Shown: positions 16,996 through 25,940, counted from the first letter of the stretch. The stretch: DNA of 64,000 nucleotides from Ilyobacter polytropus DSM 2926 (GCF_000165505.1 NC_014632.1:124001-188000); one strand, 5' to 3'. Made by a program: numbers and translations. The notes: a model not told the origin generated them from the letters alone.

Positions 16996-19131
16996 TTATT
17001 TAACTAGTTTGATTAATTCTTCAGGTTTAATGGGAATTTTATTTATCTCCATGTCCAAGGCATTTGATACAGCCAGTGAATATGCAGGAGCAGTTCCTAT
17101 AAGTGTAAGCTCTCCGAGGCCTTTTGCCCCATAGGGTCCGTGGATATATGGAACATTCATAAGTTCAGATGTAATTTTAGGTACATCTTTTGAAGTAGAA
17201 ATTATATAATCTGTTATGCTCTTTTGCTGAATTTTACCCTTTTTAACTTCCATAACTTCCAATCCACCATAGCCGAGCCCCTGTATAATTCCACCCTCTA
17301 TTTGCCCACGCACAACCATTTCGTCAATAGCTTTTCCAATATCGTATATTGCCCAGATGTGGTCAACGTCTACTTGAAATGTAATGGGGTCAACACTTAC
17401 CTCTACTACATTAACTCCCCATGAGTATGAGTTGTACACGTCACCTATGAAGTTTTTGTCATCCCAGTTAAAGCCTTTAGGCTGTCTATAGTTTGTGATA
17501 ATTGTCTGTTCTTTATCATCTATCCAGTTAGCTTTTAGTTCTTCACAGGCCTCTTGAACCAGTTTACCTACAACCATTATTGTCCTAGATGCCGCAGTAG
17601 GTCCTGAATCCATAGTATAATCTGTGTCAGGGTTATTGTAAGCTATAGACTCAATGGGAAGATCAAGAGTTTTAGCTGCAATTTTTTTCATAGTAGTATG
17701 GACACCTTGTCCCATCTCTACATTTGCTAAAAGTAAATTTATTTTTCCTTCACTGGATTTATGAAGTTTTATCTTTGCTTTTATGTGGTCTTGTTCACCA
17801 CTCCCTGTAAATCCTCCCCCATGGAAGAATATTGACATTCCGATACCTTTTAGCTTTTCAGGATTGGTTTTATTGTACTTTGAAAACTCAGCTTTCTTCT
17901 TTCTAAACTTACTTAATTCATCAGTTCTTTCTACCATTTCAGGCAAAATAATAGGATCTCTCATAATACCATTTGTTGACGACCTATCATTTTGTTTCAT
18001 TAGATTTTTTAGTTTAAAATCTAATGCATCAACTCCCATTTCTTTTGCACATTTTTCCATATGAGTTTCCAGTGCAAAGATTGATTGTGGTGCTCCAAAT
18101 CCTCTAAATGCTCCGCTAGGAACTGTATTTGTGGCTATGGCCTGTCCTCTTACAAAGACATTTTCTACATTATAAACACCAATTGCTGCAAACATTGATC
18201 TTTGCAGAACAATAGCAGATAGAGTAAGATATGCTCCACCCTCGAGCTTTATATCAGCTTCCATACCCATAATTTTGTGATTTTGATCAATGTATGAAGT
18301 TAAATGAATAATTGAAGGATGTCTCTTAGGAGTTACTTCTACATCCTCCTCCCTGCTGAAAATAAGTTGTACAGGCTGTTTAGCTTTATAAGCAGCTACA
18401 GCTACATGTCCTGCAATTAATGAAGGGTAATCTTCTTTTCCGCCAAAGGCTCCTCCTGTAGTAGTTTGGACAATTCGGACATTTTCAGGATCAAAGCCCA
18501 TGCATTGCTCAACTGCACCTTTTATATAATAAGGGCACTGCATAGAACCGTGTACTTCAACTTTACCGTTTTTATAAATTCCTACAACTCCTTGAGGTTC
18601 TAGATACATCTGCTCTTGATAACCTGTTTTATATTCACCGCTTATAACATATTTTGCTTTAGATTTGACCTCTTCCAAACTATTTTTAGAGTAATGGTAA
18701 TCAGCAAAGCAGTTATCAACTCCAAATATGGGATTTGAAGTTTTTAATCCATCTTCTATAGTGTAAATTGCTTCTAAATCTTCATATTCTATCTCTATTT
18801 GTGATATTAAATCTAGAATTTTATATTTTGACTCACCTATAACTAATGCAATAGGTTCACCAATATAATTTACAACACCATCTGCAAAAAAGGGCTGGTC
18901 ATTTTCTATTGCTTTCACTTTATTTAATCCAGGAACATCATTTTTATCAACGATAAAATAACCCTTAGGAAGTTTAGGGTATTTAATTGATTTAATTTTT
19001 GCCCGCACCCTATCTGAACGGACTGTTTTTGCAAAGAGCATATTTTCAAACTCAATATCCCCTATATATTTTGATTTTCCAAGTAGTTTATCTTCAGCAT
19101 CAACTCTAATAATTTTTTTGCTTATGTCCAT
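16996..19131 (-). CDS. molybdenum hydroxylase large (molybdopterin-binding) subunit, XdhA-like
   Basis: This 711-residue subunit has an N-terminal hammerhead domain, GGAFGGKEDYPSL near residue 225, AFRGFGAPQS near residue 340, and the C-terminal GAKGLGELTLIGTAPA with the catalytic glutamate. It binds the molybdopterin cofactor and hydroxylates the purine or another heterocycle. First gene of a compact operon with the iron-sulfur and FAD subunits. It is a paralogue of the molybdopterin half of the fused enzyme at 3011-5566, so the island encodes two different molybdenum hydroxylases. The substrate may be xanthine, hypoxanthine or a related ring; sequence does not decide. The 160-bp leader has no copy of the riboswitch element. 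Confidence 0.9.
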   Translation of the reverse strand: MDISKKIIRVDAEDKLLGKSKYIGDIEFENMLFAKTVRSDRVRAKIKSIKYPKLPKGYFIVDKNDVPGLNKVKAIENDQPFFADGVVNYIGEPIALVIGESKYKILDLISQIEIEYEDLEAIYTIEDGLKTSNPIFGVDNCFADYHYSKNSLEEVKSKAKYVISGEYKTGYQEQMYLEPQGVVGIYKNGKVEVHGSMQCPYYIKGAVEQCMGFDPENVRIVQTTTGGAFGGKEDYPSLIAGHVAVAAYKAKQPVQLIFSREEDVEVTPKRHPSIIHLTSYIDQNHKIMGMEADIKLEGGAYLTLSAIVLQRSMFAAIGVYNVENVFVRGQAIATNTVPSGAFRGFGAPQSIFALETHMEKCAKEMGVDALDFKLKNLMKQNDRSSTNGIMRDPIILPEMVERTDELSKFRKKKAEFSKYNKTNPEKLKGIGMSIFFHGGGFTGSGEQDHIKAKIKLHKSSEGKINLLLANVEMGQGVHTTMKKIAAKTLDLPIESIAYNNPDTDYTMDSGPTAASRTIMVVGKLVQEACEELKANWIDDKEQTIITNYRQPKGFNWDDKNFIGDVYNSYSWGVNVVEVSVDPITFQVDVDHIWAIYDIGKAIDEMVVRGQIEGGIIQGLGYGGLEVMEVKKGKIQQKSITDYIISTSKDVPKITSELMNVPYIHGPYGAKGLGELTLIGTAPAYSLAVSNALDMEINKIPIKPEELIKLVK

Positions 19132-19261
19132 ATTTATACCCCCGATTTCTATTGCACAATTTTCTTTATTATTGATCTAATTGTAAACAGAGAAAAAGAT
19201 TATATTTCTAAGTTGATTCACCTTTGAAAAAGTGTTTAAAGTTAATAAAAATTTAAATATA

Positions 19262-19285
19262 AGGGACGTATCGATATACGTCCCT
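19262..19285 (-). terminator. probable terminator of the nucleoside ABC transporter operon
   Basis: A perfect 10-bp stem (agggacgtat / atacgtccct) with loop CGAT lies just past the stop of the last permease gene. On the minus strand it is followed by an interrupted T-rich stretch (TTATATTTAAATTTTTATT), so termination may be partial. Confidence 0.6.
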
Positions 19286-19298
19286 ACAGTGAAATATA

Positions 19299-20225
19299 TT
19301 ATAATCTTGACTCTCTATTGTATGGTATTCCTAGATCAGCAGGCTTTACATGTTTTGACTTTGATGAAAATGCCAAGACAACAATTACCAAAACATAAGG
19401 AATCATTACAGCCAGCTCATAAGGAAAATCTATACCATAAACCTGTAGAGAACGCTGTAAAGCATGAGCTAAACTAAATAATAATGCACCAAACATAACT
19501 CCTTTTGGTTTCCATTTACCGAAATAAACTAATGCAACAGCAATAAATCCTCGACCTGCTGTAATATTGTCTGTGAATATCTGTGTTTGACAAAGGGTAA
19601 TATATGCTCCTCCTAGTCCGGCCATGATTCCACCGAGAATAACACACTGATATCTAATTGCGTTAACATTTATACCGACAGTATCAGCAGCCCGTGGTTT
19701 GGTACCTACAGCCCTTACTTTTAGTCCCCAGGCCGTTTTATTTAGAGCGTACCAGCTAATAGGAACTAATGCAAATCCTATATAAACCATAATATTGTGT
19801 TTGAAAAACAGATCTCCAAGAATAGGGAGCTTACTTAAAAAAGGGACATTAAGTGCCTGAACTCCATCTATTGTAGTTATTGCTCCCAAATAAATTCTAA
19901 AAAACGTACTTGCTAGTCCCCATCCAAATAGGTGCAGACCGATACCTGCGATTCCTTGGACAACTCGGAGTGTTACCGCAAGGTAAGCGTAGATAGCTCC
20001 CATGAGTCCTCCTGCAATCATGGCCATGATAAACCCTAAAAATGAACTTCCTGTTTTTAGCTCAGTAAAGAATGCAAAGAATGCACCTACCATCATTATT
20101 CCCTCTACTCCAAGGTTGAAAACTCCTGATTTTTGTCCAAACATCTCTCCTAGTCCGGCAATCATATAAGGTATACACAGCATTATACCTGCCGAAATAA
20201 TTCCAACAATAAATTCAACGACCAT
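19299..20225 (-). CDS. nucleoside-type ABC transporter permease, second subunit
   Basis: This 308-residue membrane protein has about eight to nine hydrophobic helices. MLCIPYMIAGLGEMFGQKSGVFNLGVEGIMM at the N-terminus and the GRGFIAVALVYFGKW segment near residue 225 are typical of BPD_transp_2 permeases paired with BMP-family binding proteins. It forms the membrane channel with the 384-residue permease encoded directly upstream; its ATG abuts that gene's stop codon. These systems import nucleosides such as guanosine or inosine. Last gene of the operon, followed by a hairpin. Confidence 0.9.
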   Translation of the reverse strand: MVVEFIVGIISAGIMLCIPYMIAGLGEMFGQKSGVFNLGVEGIMMVGAFFAFFTELKTGSSFLGFIMAMIAGGLMGAIYAYLAVTLRVVQGIAGIGLHLFGWGLASTFFRIYLGAITTIDGVQALNVPFLSKLPILGDLFFKHNIMVYIGFALVPISWYALNKTAWGLKVRAVGTKPRAADTVGINVNAIRYQCVILGGIMAGLGGAYITLCQTQIFTDNITAGRGFIAVALVYFGKWKPKGVMFGALLFSLAHALQRSLQVYGIDFPYELAVMIPYVLVIVVLAFSSKSKHVKPADLGIPYNRESRL

Positions 20226-21380
20226 CTATACCTCCTCCGTTTCCAATGTATCTGTCTTGGTATTGTTTTCTATTTTATCTTTCTTTTGAAAGAAAATTTT
20301 TTTTAGAATTTTTTCTTTGATTTTCTTATCTGTCAAAAAAATTCTTGTTGATACGATAGCCAATATTATAAGTCCTTGAATTGCAAGAACTATTGCCGAT
20401 GGAACCTCAACAGCTCTCTGCATCATATCGGCCCCAAGAATTAGAAGTCCAAATAGTGCAGATGCTGGAATTATTCCAAGTGGATGTAGTCCTCCGAATA
20501 AAGCGACGACAATTCCACTGAATCCGTAACCTGCTGATAAACCTTCTAATCCTCTATGATGTACTCCCAAGGCTTCAACTGCTCCTGCCATTCCACAGAA
20601 ACCACCTGAAATCATAATTGCCATTACAAGATAAAGTTTTACATTCATCCCTGCATAATTAGCGGCTTTTGCCTCAGCTCCTACAGCTCTTAATTTATAG
20701 CCAAGGGTTGTTTTCCATAGCATTATATAAATTAAAACTGATAAGACTATTGCAATTATAATTCCTGTATGCAACCTTGTGCCTTTAATAAGTTTTCCAA
20801 GCCATGCAGTTTTAGTCAAAAGTTCAGTTTGAGCTATACCTGTACCACTTGCTATCTCTTTAGGGTCAATTAACGGACCTCTAATCAAGAAGACATAAAT
20901 CTGAGCAGCAATATAGTTGAGCATAACGGTACTCAGTATTTCATTTACCTGCAAATAAGCCTTCATATATCCGGCAATCCCTGCCCAAAGAGCTCCTCCG
21001 ATAAAGCTGGCAATAAATGCAGAGGGGATAAGTACTGATCTAGGTAAGTCTTTGAAAATTAGAGTGAAAGCTATTCCTGCAGCAGCTCCCATCATTATCT
21101 GACCTTCTCCACCTATATTCAGGATACCGCTTCGGAATGCCACTGATATTCCTACTCCTACAAACATCAGTGGTGCAGCACGGACAAGCATCTCAGTTAT
21201 ACCGAATTTATTTCCAAGAGGTTTTGTAAACATTACTGCATATGCCTCAAATGGATTTGCACCAGCCATTAAAAATAGAATTCCTCCCAGAAAAAGTGCA
21301 ATAAATATAGCAGTCACAACTATTCCTAATTTGTAGCATGTATCGATATAGTGTTTATTTTTAATATTTTTATTTTCCAT
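20226..21380 (-). CDS. nucleoside-type ABC transporter permease, first subunit
   Basis: The 384-residue membrane protein contains FRSGILNIGGEGQIMMGAA near residue 85 and AGYGFSGIVVALFGGLHPLG near residue 285, as in permeases of BMP-dependent nucleoside importers. I chose ATG 21380 because AAAGGCGG stands just upstream; the open frame extends 13 codons further to an ATG with no ribosome site. The charged C-terminal tail is lysine- and glutamate-rich and should be cytoplasmic. It pairs with the permease at 19299 and the ATPase at 21463. Confidence 0.9.
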   Translation of the reverse strand: MENKNIKNKHYIDTCYKLGIVVTAIFIALFLGGILFLMAGANPFEAYAVMFTKPLGNKFGITEMLVRAAPLMFVGVGISVAFRSGILNIGGEGQIMMGAAAGIAFTLIFKDLPRSVLIPSAFIASFIGGALWAGIAGYMKAYLQVNEILSTVMLNYIAAQIYVFLIRGPLIDPKEIASGTGIAQTELLTKTAWLGKLIKGTRLHTGIIIAIVLSVLIYIMLWKTTLGYKLRAVGAEAKAANYAGMNVKLYLVMAIMISGGFCGMAGAVEALGVHHRGLEGLSAGYGFSGIVVALFGGLHPLGIIPASALFGLLILGADMMQRAVEVPSAIVLAIQGLIILAIVSTRIFLTDKKIKEKILKKIFFQKKDKIENNTKTDTLETEEV

Positions 21381-21462
21381 TTTATATTGCCGCCTTTCTA
21401 AAAATATAAAACCATTCATTTGGTTTTAAAATATGTAAAAATTAAATTAAAAATTTATCTTT

Positions 21463-22980
21463 TTACGAAGATACCCCTGCCATTAGTAGTCCAAGTTTTG
21501 ATTTTGTAACATCTTTTTTGGATAAAACATCTAAGATTTTACCCTCATAAATAACTGCTATTTTGTCACAGATATTTATAAGCTCATCTAACTCTTCTGA
21601 GATAACCATAATTGCCATATTTCTGTCTCTGGCTTCAAGAAGCTGATTGTGTACATATTCCGCAGCCCCTATATCAAGTCCTCTTATTGGATAAGCTGCA
21701 ACTAACATTTTAGGATCTCTTGTTATCTCTCTGGCAAATATTACTTTCTGTATATTCCCTCCTGATAAAGTACCGCATGCAGTATCAATGTCAGGACATT
21801 TTATGTTAAATTTTTCTACAAGTCTTTTAGCATTTCCAATAATTCGCTTACGGTTTAAAAAACTAAATTTCGAAAAACTGTCTTTGAAATAATCTTTCAT
21901 GATTAAATTTTCTTTGATACTAAAACTAGGAATTATTCCCTCGTGATTTCTATCTTCAGGAATATAACCCATATGTTTTTTTATAATTTTCTTTGCTGAT
22001 AAGTTGGTGATATCCTCATCTTTAAATATTATGTTTCCATTTTTTACTTTTCTAATTCCGTTGATTACTTCAGCAAGCTCTTTTTGACCATTTCCAGAAA
22101 CACCTGCTATTCCAACTATTTCACCTTCTCTGATAGTTAGAGAAACTCCATTTAGTGCAAAGGTACCTCTGTCTCCTTTTGCCCAAACGTCTTTTAATTC
22201 AAGAACAGCCTTTCCAAAGTTTTCTTTTTCTTCACTTACATGAATATGAATATCATGACCTGCCATTTTAGCAGCTAGTTCTTCTTGAGAATGATCGTCT
22301 GTTGCACCGTTATAAACCAGCTTACCATTTCTAAGAACAGCTACTTTGTGAGTTACACTTTTAACTTCATTTAGTTTATGACTTATAAATATAATTGAAC
22401 ATCCTTCTTCGGCCATTTTTCTCAACAAAATAAGAAGTTCATCTGTTTCTTGTGGTGTTAGTGCAGCAGTCGGTTCATCTAATATCAGTAGATTGGCACC
22501 AAGGCAAAGAGTTTTTACAAGTTCGACTCTTTGTTGTTCGCCGACACTTAGTTGCCAAATAAAAGCATCAGGATTAACAGAAAGATCATATTTATTTGTT
22601 ATCTCTTTTATTTTTTCTCGGATTTCTTCCAAGTCTAGCTTGATTGTGTTTGTATTTCTGATTCCAAGTGCGATGTTTTCCAAAACGGTAAGGTTCGGAA
22701 CAAGCATGAAATGCTGATGCACCATACCAATTCCCAGTTTAAATGCAGCTTTTGGAGAATTAATTTTAACTTCTTTATCATTGATTCGAACGACACCTTC
22801 ATCTTGGTGATAAAGTCCATAGAGGATATTCATAAGAGTAGTTTTTCCTGCACCATTCTCTCCTAATAAAGCTAGAATTTCACCTTGTTTTAATTCGATG
22901 CTGACATTATCGCAGGCTAAAACTCCCGGAAATCTTTTGGTTATATTTTTCATTTCTAATTGCTTGATACTTTCTCTCAT
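21463..22980 (-). CDS. nucleoside-type ABC transporter ATP-binding protein (two ATPase domains)
   Basis: The 505-residue protein has two ABC domains. The first has GENGAGKTTLMN near residue 40, LSVGEQQRVELVK and LLILDEPTAALTP. The second has the degenerate Walker A GVSGNGQKEL near residue 295, LSGGNIQKVIFARE and a modified Walker B. This layout is usual for sugar- and nucleoside-type importers (RbsA/YufO-like). It energises import with the two permeases. It follows guanine deaminase by 24 bases, and AGGAGG precedes its ATG. Confidence 0.92.
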   Translation of the reverse strand: MRESIKQLEMKNITKRFPGVLACDNVSIELKQGEILALLGENGAGKTTLMNILYGLYHQDEGVVRINDKEVKINSPKAAFKLGIGMVHQHFMLVPNLTVLENIALGIRNTNTIKLDLEEIREKIKEITNKYDLSVNPDAFIWQLSVGEQQRVELVKTLCLGANLLILDEPTAALTPQETDELLILLRKMAEEGCSIIFISHKLNEVKSVTHKVAVLRNGKLVYNGATDDHSQEELAAKMAGHDIHIHVSEEKENFGKAVLELKDVWAKGDRGTFALNGVSLTIREGEIVGIAGVSGNGQKELAEVINGIRKVKNGNIIFKDEDITNLSAKKIIKKHMGYIPEDRNHEGIIPSFSIKENLIMKDYFKDSFSKFSFLNRKRIIGNAKRLVEKFNIKCPDIDTACGTLSGGNIQKVIFAREITRDPKMLVAAYPIRGLDIGAAEYVHNQLLEARDRNMAIMVISEELDELINICDKIAVIYEGKILDVLSKKDVTKSKLGLLMAGVSS

Positions 22981-23004
22981 GTGTTTCCTCCTGTTAATTT
23001 AAAA

Positions 23005-23484
23005 TTAATCCCAAAATCCCATATGTGGTTTAACAATTGCCTGTTCTAGTTCAGGTGAGGCTATAGGACCTGTTACTTTGATATTTTTTTGTCCCTTTGC
23101 AATAATTTCTCTACAAGGAACATCAAAAGTCGGATTTTTTTCATTACTTCCTGTCAGTTCTAAAAGTTTTTTTTCACTAATCCCATAGACAACATTTCCT
23201 ATGTTGGCCCAATAAATGGCACCGGTACACATACAGCAAGGCTCTGCCGTTGTATATAACGTAGTTTCCCATAGAAACTCCTTAGAATATTTTTTTCCTG
23301 CCAATTTAGCAACTGTAGTTTCAGCATGTCCGGTAATATCTTTTTCAGTTACTTCGATATTTCCCGATTCTATTAAAATATTTCCCTCTTTATCAACAAG
23401 AAGTGCCCCAAAGGGGTTATTTCCACTAGCAACTGACTCTTCTGAAATTTCTATACATCTTCTTAAATATTTTTCATGATCCAT
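23005..23484 (-). CDS. guaD: guanine deaminase-type cytidine-deaminase-fold hydrolase
   Basis: The 159-residue protein has the zinc motif of the cytidine/deoxycytidylate deaminase fold: GHAETTVAKL near residue 52 and TTAEPCCMCTGAIYW near residue 80. Length, the NNPFGALLV start and the C-terminal PHMGFWD resemble bacterial guanine deaminase GuaD, which converts guanine to xanthine and ammonia. Its place between the BMP binding protein and the ABC genes suggests that imported guanosine or guanine is channelled to xanthine for the Xdh enzymes. Other CDA-fold deaminases are possible but less likely. Confidence 0.85.
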   Translation of the reverse strand: MDHEKYLRRCIEISEESVASGNNPFGALLVDKEGNILIESGNIEVTEKDITGHAETTVAKLAGKKYSKEFLWETTLYTTAEPCCMCTGAIYWANIGNVVYGISEKKLLELTGSNEKNPTFDVPCREIIAKGQKNIKVTGPIASPELEQAIVKPHMGFWD

Positions 23485-23504
23485 TTTAGTCTCCCTGATA
23501 TTAT

Positions 23505-23537
23505 TTTATAGGGGTAGAAAGAGTCTACCCCTATAAA
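23505..23537 (-). terminator. intercistronic hairpin between BMP protein gene and guaD
   Basis: Arms tttataggggtag and ctacccctataaa form a perfect 13-bp stem with a 7-base loop. No long T-run follows on the minus strand. It probably acts as a partial terminator or an mRNA end-stabiliser that raises the level of the binding protein relative to the downstream transporter genes, a common pattern in ABC operons. Confidence 0.6.
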
Positions 23538-23553
23538 TATAAGTTTTATTTTC

Positions 23554-24570
23554 TTACTTTACTATTGCTTCTACTTTTCTTGAACCAGTTTTAATTTCAT
23601 CCATTGCAACATTAATTTTTTCAAGTTCTTCACCTGTGAAAATGTCTTTTAATTCATCGTTGAAAGTGAGATCTAACATTTTATTTTCTAGTGTCATATG
23701 GAATCCTTCTCCACCTTTAACACCTGCTGCTCTTTTTTCAACAAATTGAGAGATTAAACCTTCGAAAATATATAGCTCACACGCTAATATTGAATTTGGA
23801 GCCAAAACAGTTTGATCGATGTTATTTCCAAACCAGTAAATTCCGTCATATTGACTGACAACTTTGATAGCACCAACACTCTGCTGGGAAGTTCCAGTTA
23901 AAATATCCGCCCCGGCATTAACATGAGTTCTAGCAATTTCCCCTGCAGCAACTGTATCACCAAAAGAACCGGTATAAGCGATTCTTACGTCAGCTTCAGG
24001 GTTAACATATTTAACTCCTTGAATGAAACCACTGTTATATTTAATAGATTCCCCTGCAGCAACTGGTCCGACGATTCCTATGATATTTGTTTTTGTTTTC
24101 AATCCCGCAAGCATTCCTAAAAGGAATGACCCTTCATGTGCATCAACATCATAACCAAATACGTTATCAGCTTTAACACCGTAGCCACCATATGCAAAAG
24201 AGACTTCAGGGAAATCAGCTGCAACTTCGCTTATTACTGATTCATACTGTGCACCGTGGGCTATGACTATGTCGTAGTCTTCAGATGCATATTCTCTGAG
24301 TGCCACACCTGCTTCAATAGGATTTCCTAATCTTTCACTGAATTTTAATTCTACTTTATCTTCTCCAAGTTTTTCTTGGACTGCTTTTGCACCTTCATAC
24401 ATAGCCTGGCTCCAAGCCATATCATCAATAGTACTAGGAAGTATCAGTGCTATTTTGATAGCTTCACTGCTGCTTTCTTCGGCTTTCTTACCACAACCAA
24501 AGAAAGTGAATACGCTGACAAACATCAATAACCCCATTATAAATTTTGACAAAAACTTCATCCTTTTCAT
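23554..24570 (-). CDS. BMP family nucleoside-binding lipoprotein
   Basis: The 338-residue protein has an N-terminal lipoprotein signal (hydrophobic LLMFVSVFTFFGC, with the cysteine near residue 26) and a BMP/Med-type periplasmic binding fold. ALILPSTIDDMAWSQAMYEGA and FAYGGYGVKADNVFGYDVDAHEG are characteristic. It should deliver a nucleoside, perhaps guanosine, inosine or xanthosine, to the ABC importer encoded downstream. First gene of its operon. The leader carries the second copy of the riboswitch-like element, linking its expression to the NCS2 permease operon. AAGGGAGGG lies upstream of its ATG. Confidence 0.9.
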   Translation of the reverse strand: MKRMKFLSKFIMGLLMFVSVFTFFGCGKKAEESSSEAIKIALILPSTIDDMAWSQAMYEGAKAVQEKLGEDKVELKFSERLGNPIEAGVALREYASEDYDIVIAHGAQYESVISEVAADFPEVSFAYGGYGVKADNVFGYDVDAHEGSFLLGMLAGLKTKTNIIGIVGPVAAGESIKYNSGFIQGVKYVNPEADVRIAYTGSFGDTVAAGEIARTHVNAGADILTGTSQQSVGAIKVVSQYDGIYWFGNNIDQTVLAPNSILACELYIFEGLISQFVEKRAAGVKGGEGFHMTLENKMLDLTFNDELKDIFTGEELEKINVAMDEIKTGSRKVEAIVK

Positions 24571-24771
24571 TTTAAATCCCTCCCTTAAAATTCTTATATA
24601 TACTACAAACTTTTATATTTAATACGCTTTCTTCTGTTTAATTGAATATTTTATATCTCCTTGTAAACTTACTTGCTAAATCATAATTATAAAAACAAAC
24701 AAGAATGTTCTATTGTTCAAAACTGTCTGTCACTGTGTAAGTACGAGCCCCTATAAAATATAAGCTTAAAT

Positions 24772-24909
24772 AAAAAAAAGTCGTCTACTCCATTAGAAAA
24801 TTGACCCTCATTTGATGAAGGAAACTGCTAATAAAAGTAGAGCGACTTGGACATTTTAGGATAAAAAAGAGGGTTGCCCTTTTTCAGTAAAAATACCGTC
24901 ATTTACTTT
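24772..24909 (-). promoter_or_regulatory. candidate riboswitch with intrinsic terminator, copy 2 (upstream of BMP operon)
   Basis: RNA-sense P1 is AAAGUA (24909-24904) with UACUUU (24839-24834). P2 is GACGG (24900-24896) with CCAAGUC (24850-24844, AA bulged). AUUUU/AAAAU and the GGG-CAA-CCC hairpin continue it. The alternative arm AAGUCGCUCUACU (24848-24836) takes up the P1 and P2 3' strands and pairs with AGUAGACGACUU (24789-24778) before about eight U residues. Relative to copy 1, P2 changes C-G to U-G and the terminator 3' arm differs in sequence but stays complementary, which supports real pairing. About 200 bases separate the terminator from the BMP start codon. Confidence 0.68.
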
Positions 24910-24962
24910 AAATTATAAAAATATACATCTGACTAATATAAACCAAATATATAAAATTGCTG

Positions 24963-24977
24963 ATAATAATTTATTAT
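24963..24977 (-). promoter_or_regulatory. 15-bp palindrome near the predicted transcription start, copy 2
   Basis: This is an exact repeat of the 7-1-7 palindrome found at 15250-15264, again directly downstream of the predicted -10 box. Its identity across two otherwise partly diverged leaders suggests a regulatory role, possibly as operator for the regulator encoded at 25214-25855. Confidence 0.45.
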
Positions 24978-24984
24978 TATAATG

Positions 24985-25013
24985 ATTTTAACTCTTTATT
25001 TAAATTATTACAA
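24985..25013 (-). promoter_or_regulatory. promoter of the BMP/nucleoside ABC operon
   Basis: Minus-strand TTGTAA (25013-25008), 17-base spacer, TAAAAT (24990-24985). It aligns base for base in spacing with the promoter of the permease operon at 15272-15300. Confidence 0.5.
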
Positions 25014-25130
25014 ATATATTATTTAAATATAAACTATTACAGTTTTAATAAAGATGTTGGAATAAAAAGCCTGAAATAATTTTGCTTTGTACAAATGGTT
25101 CTTAATAAAAACTTATCAAAATAATTTATA

Positions 25131-25162
25131 AAAAAAAACAGCGAAAAATAATTATTCGCTGT
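25131..25162 (-). terminator. intrinsic terminator of the YheO/DauR-like regulator gene
   Basis: ACAGCGAA and TTCGCTGT, with an A+T-rich inner part, form a hairpin followed on the minus strand by a run of eight or more T residues. It lies about 50 bases beyond the regulator stop and isolates it from the BMP operon leader. Confidence 0.75.
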
Positions 25163-25213
25163 CAGTTGTTATTTACTCTTATTGCAATTTTTTCAGAAGA
25201 GGTATTTATATGA

Positions 25214-25855
25214 TTATTCACTTGTATCTTTAATTTTACTTAGGTATCTATAGATACTAGGCTCTGATATATCTAGAAGTTTGGCTATTTTTTGGACAGT
25301 ACCCTTAACTAAGAACACTCCCTTTCTGTTAAAATCCTCTATAAGTTTTAATTTTCTATCTAAACTCATTTCAGGATTCTTATCCTTAAACTCATTTATA
25401 GTGTTATCTATAATATTTGATGCGATAATTTCGATGCTGTCTAAATCTTTATTTTCACTTTTTCCCATCATATCAAAATTTAACAGTGAATCGACTTTTT
25501 CTTTTATTATCTCTAAATCTGAATAATCTGCATTTATTCCAAGTAATCCAATGGTTTTATTGTTTTCATCCTTTATAAAAAAAGTTGAAAATTTAACGGG
25601 TTTTCCGGCTTTAGAAAAGCCATCATAGTTAATTATGTAGTCTTGTTCAAAATCTAATTGGTTATTTGAAATTCTGTCACTTATACTGCTTATGGGTCCC
25701 CAAAAAGAATCACCTATTTTTCTGGTACTGTTGGCTGAAGCTATAATAGAGCCGTCTAAATTTTCTAAGTCATGAAGAATGATTTCAAAATTTTTACCTA
25801 GAACTTTCCCCAAAAACTCTACGATTTGAATATATGGTTTAAGTCTTGTATTCAT
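25214..25855 (-). CDS. YheO/DauR-like transcriptional regulator (PAS-like domain plus HTH)
   Basis: The 213-residue protein has an N-terminal YheO-type PAS-like ligand domain (GKNFEIILHDLENLDGSIIA, later KFSTFFIKDENNKTIGLLGIN) and a C-terminal helix-turn-helix (VQKIAKLLDISEPSIYRYLSKI), the layout of PF08348 with HTH_22. The C-terminal part from NRKGVFLVKGTVQKIA matches the DauR group. Such regulators control catabolism of amino acids or other nitrogen compounds. It has its own terminator and a 16-bp inverted repeat upstream. Its place beside the BMP operon makes it a candidate regulator of the purine island, perhaps through the shared 15-bp palindrome; that is inference. Confidence 0.85.
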   Translation of the reverse strand: MNTRLKPYIQIVEFLGKVLGKNFEIILHDLENLDGSIIASANSTRKIGDSFWGPISSISDRISNNQLDFEQDYIINYDGFSKAGKPVKFSTFFIKDENNKTIGLLGINADYSDLEIIKEKVDSLLNFDMMGKSENKDLDSIEIIASNIIDNTINEFKDKNPEMSLDRKLKLIEDFNRKGVFLVKGTVQKIAKLLDISEPSIYRYLSKIKDTSE

Positions 25856-25940
25856 TATTGTCCCCCTTTTTTCTTTTTATTATCTATAAAAATTAAACAT
25901 TATAATTAAGCCTAAGATACAAACATCTATATTTTACATT

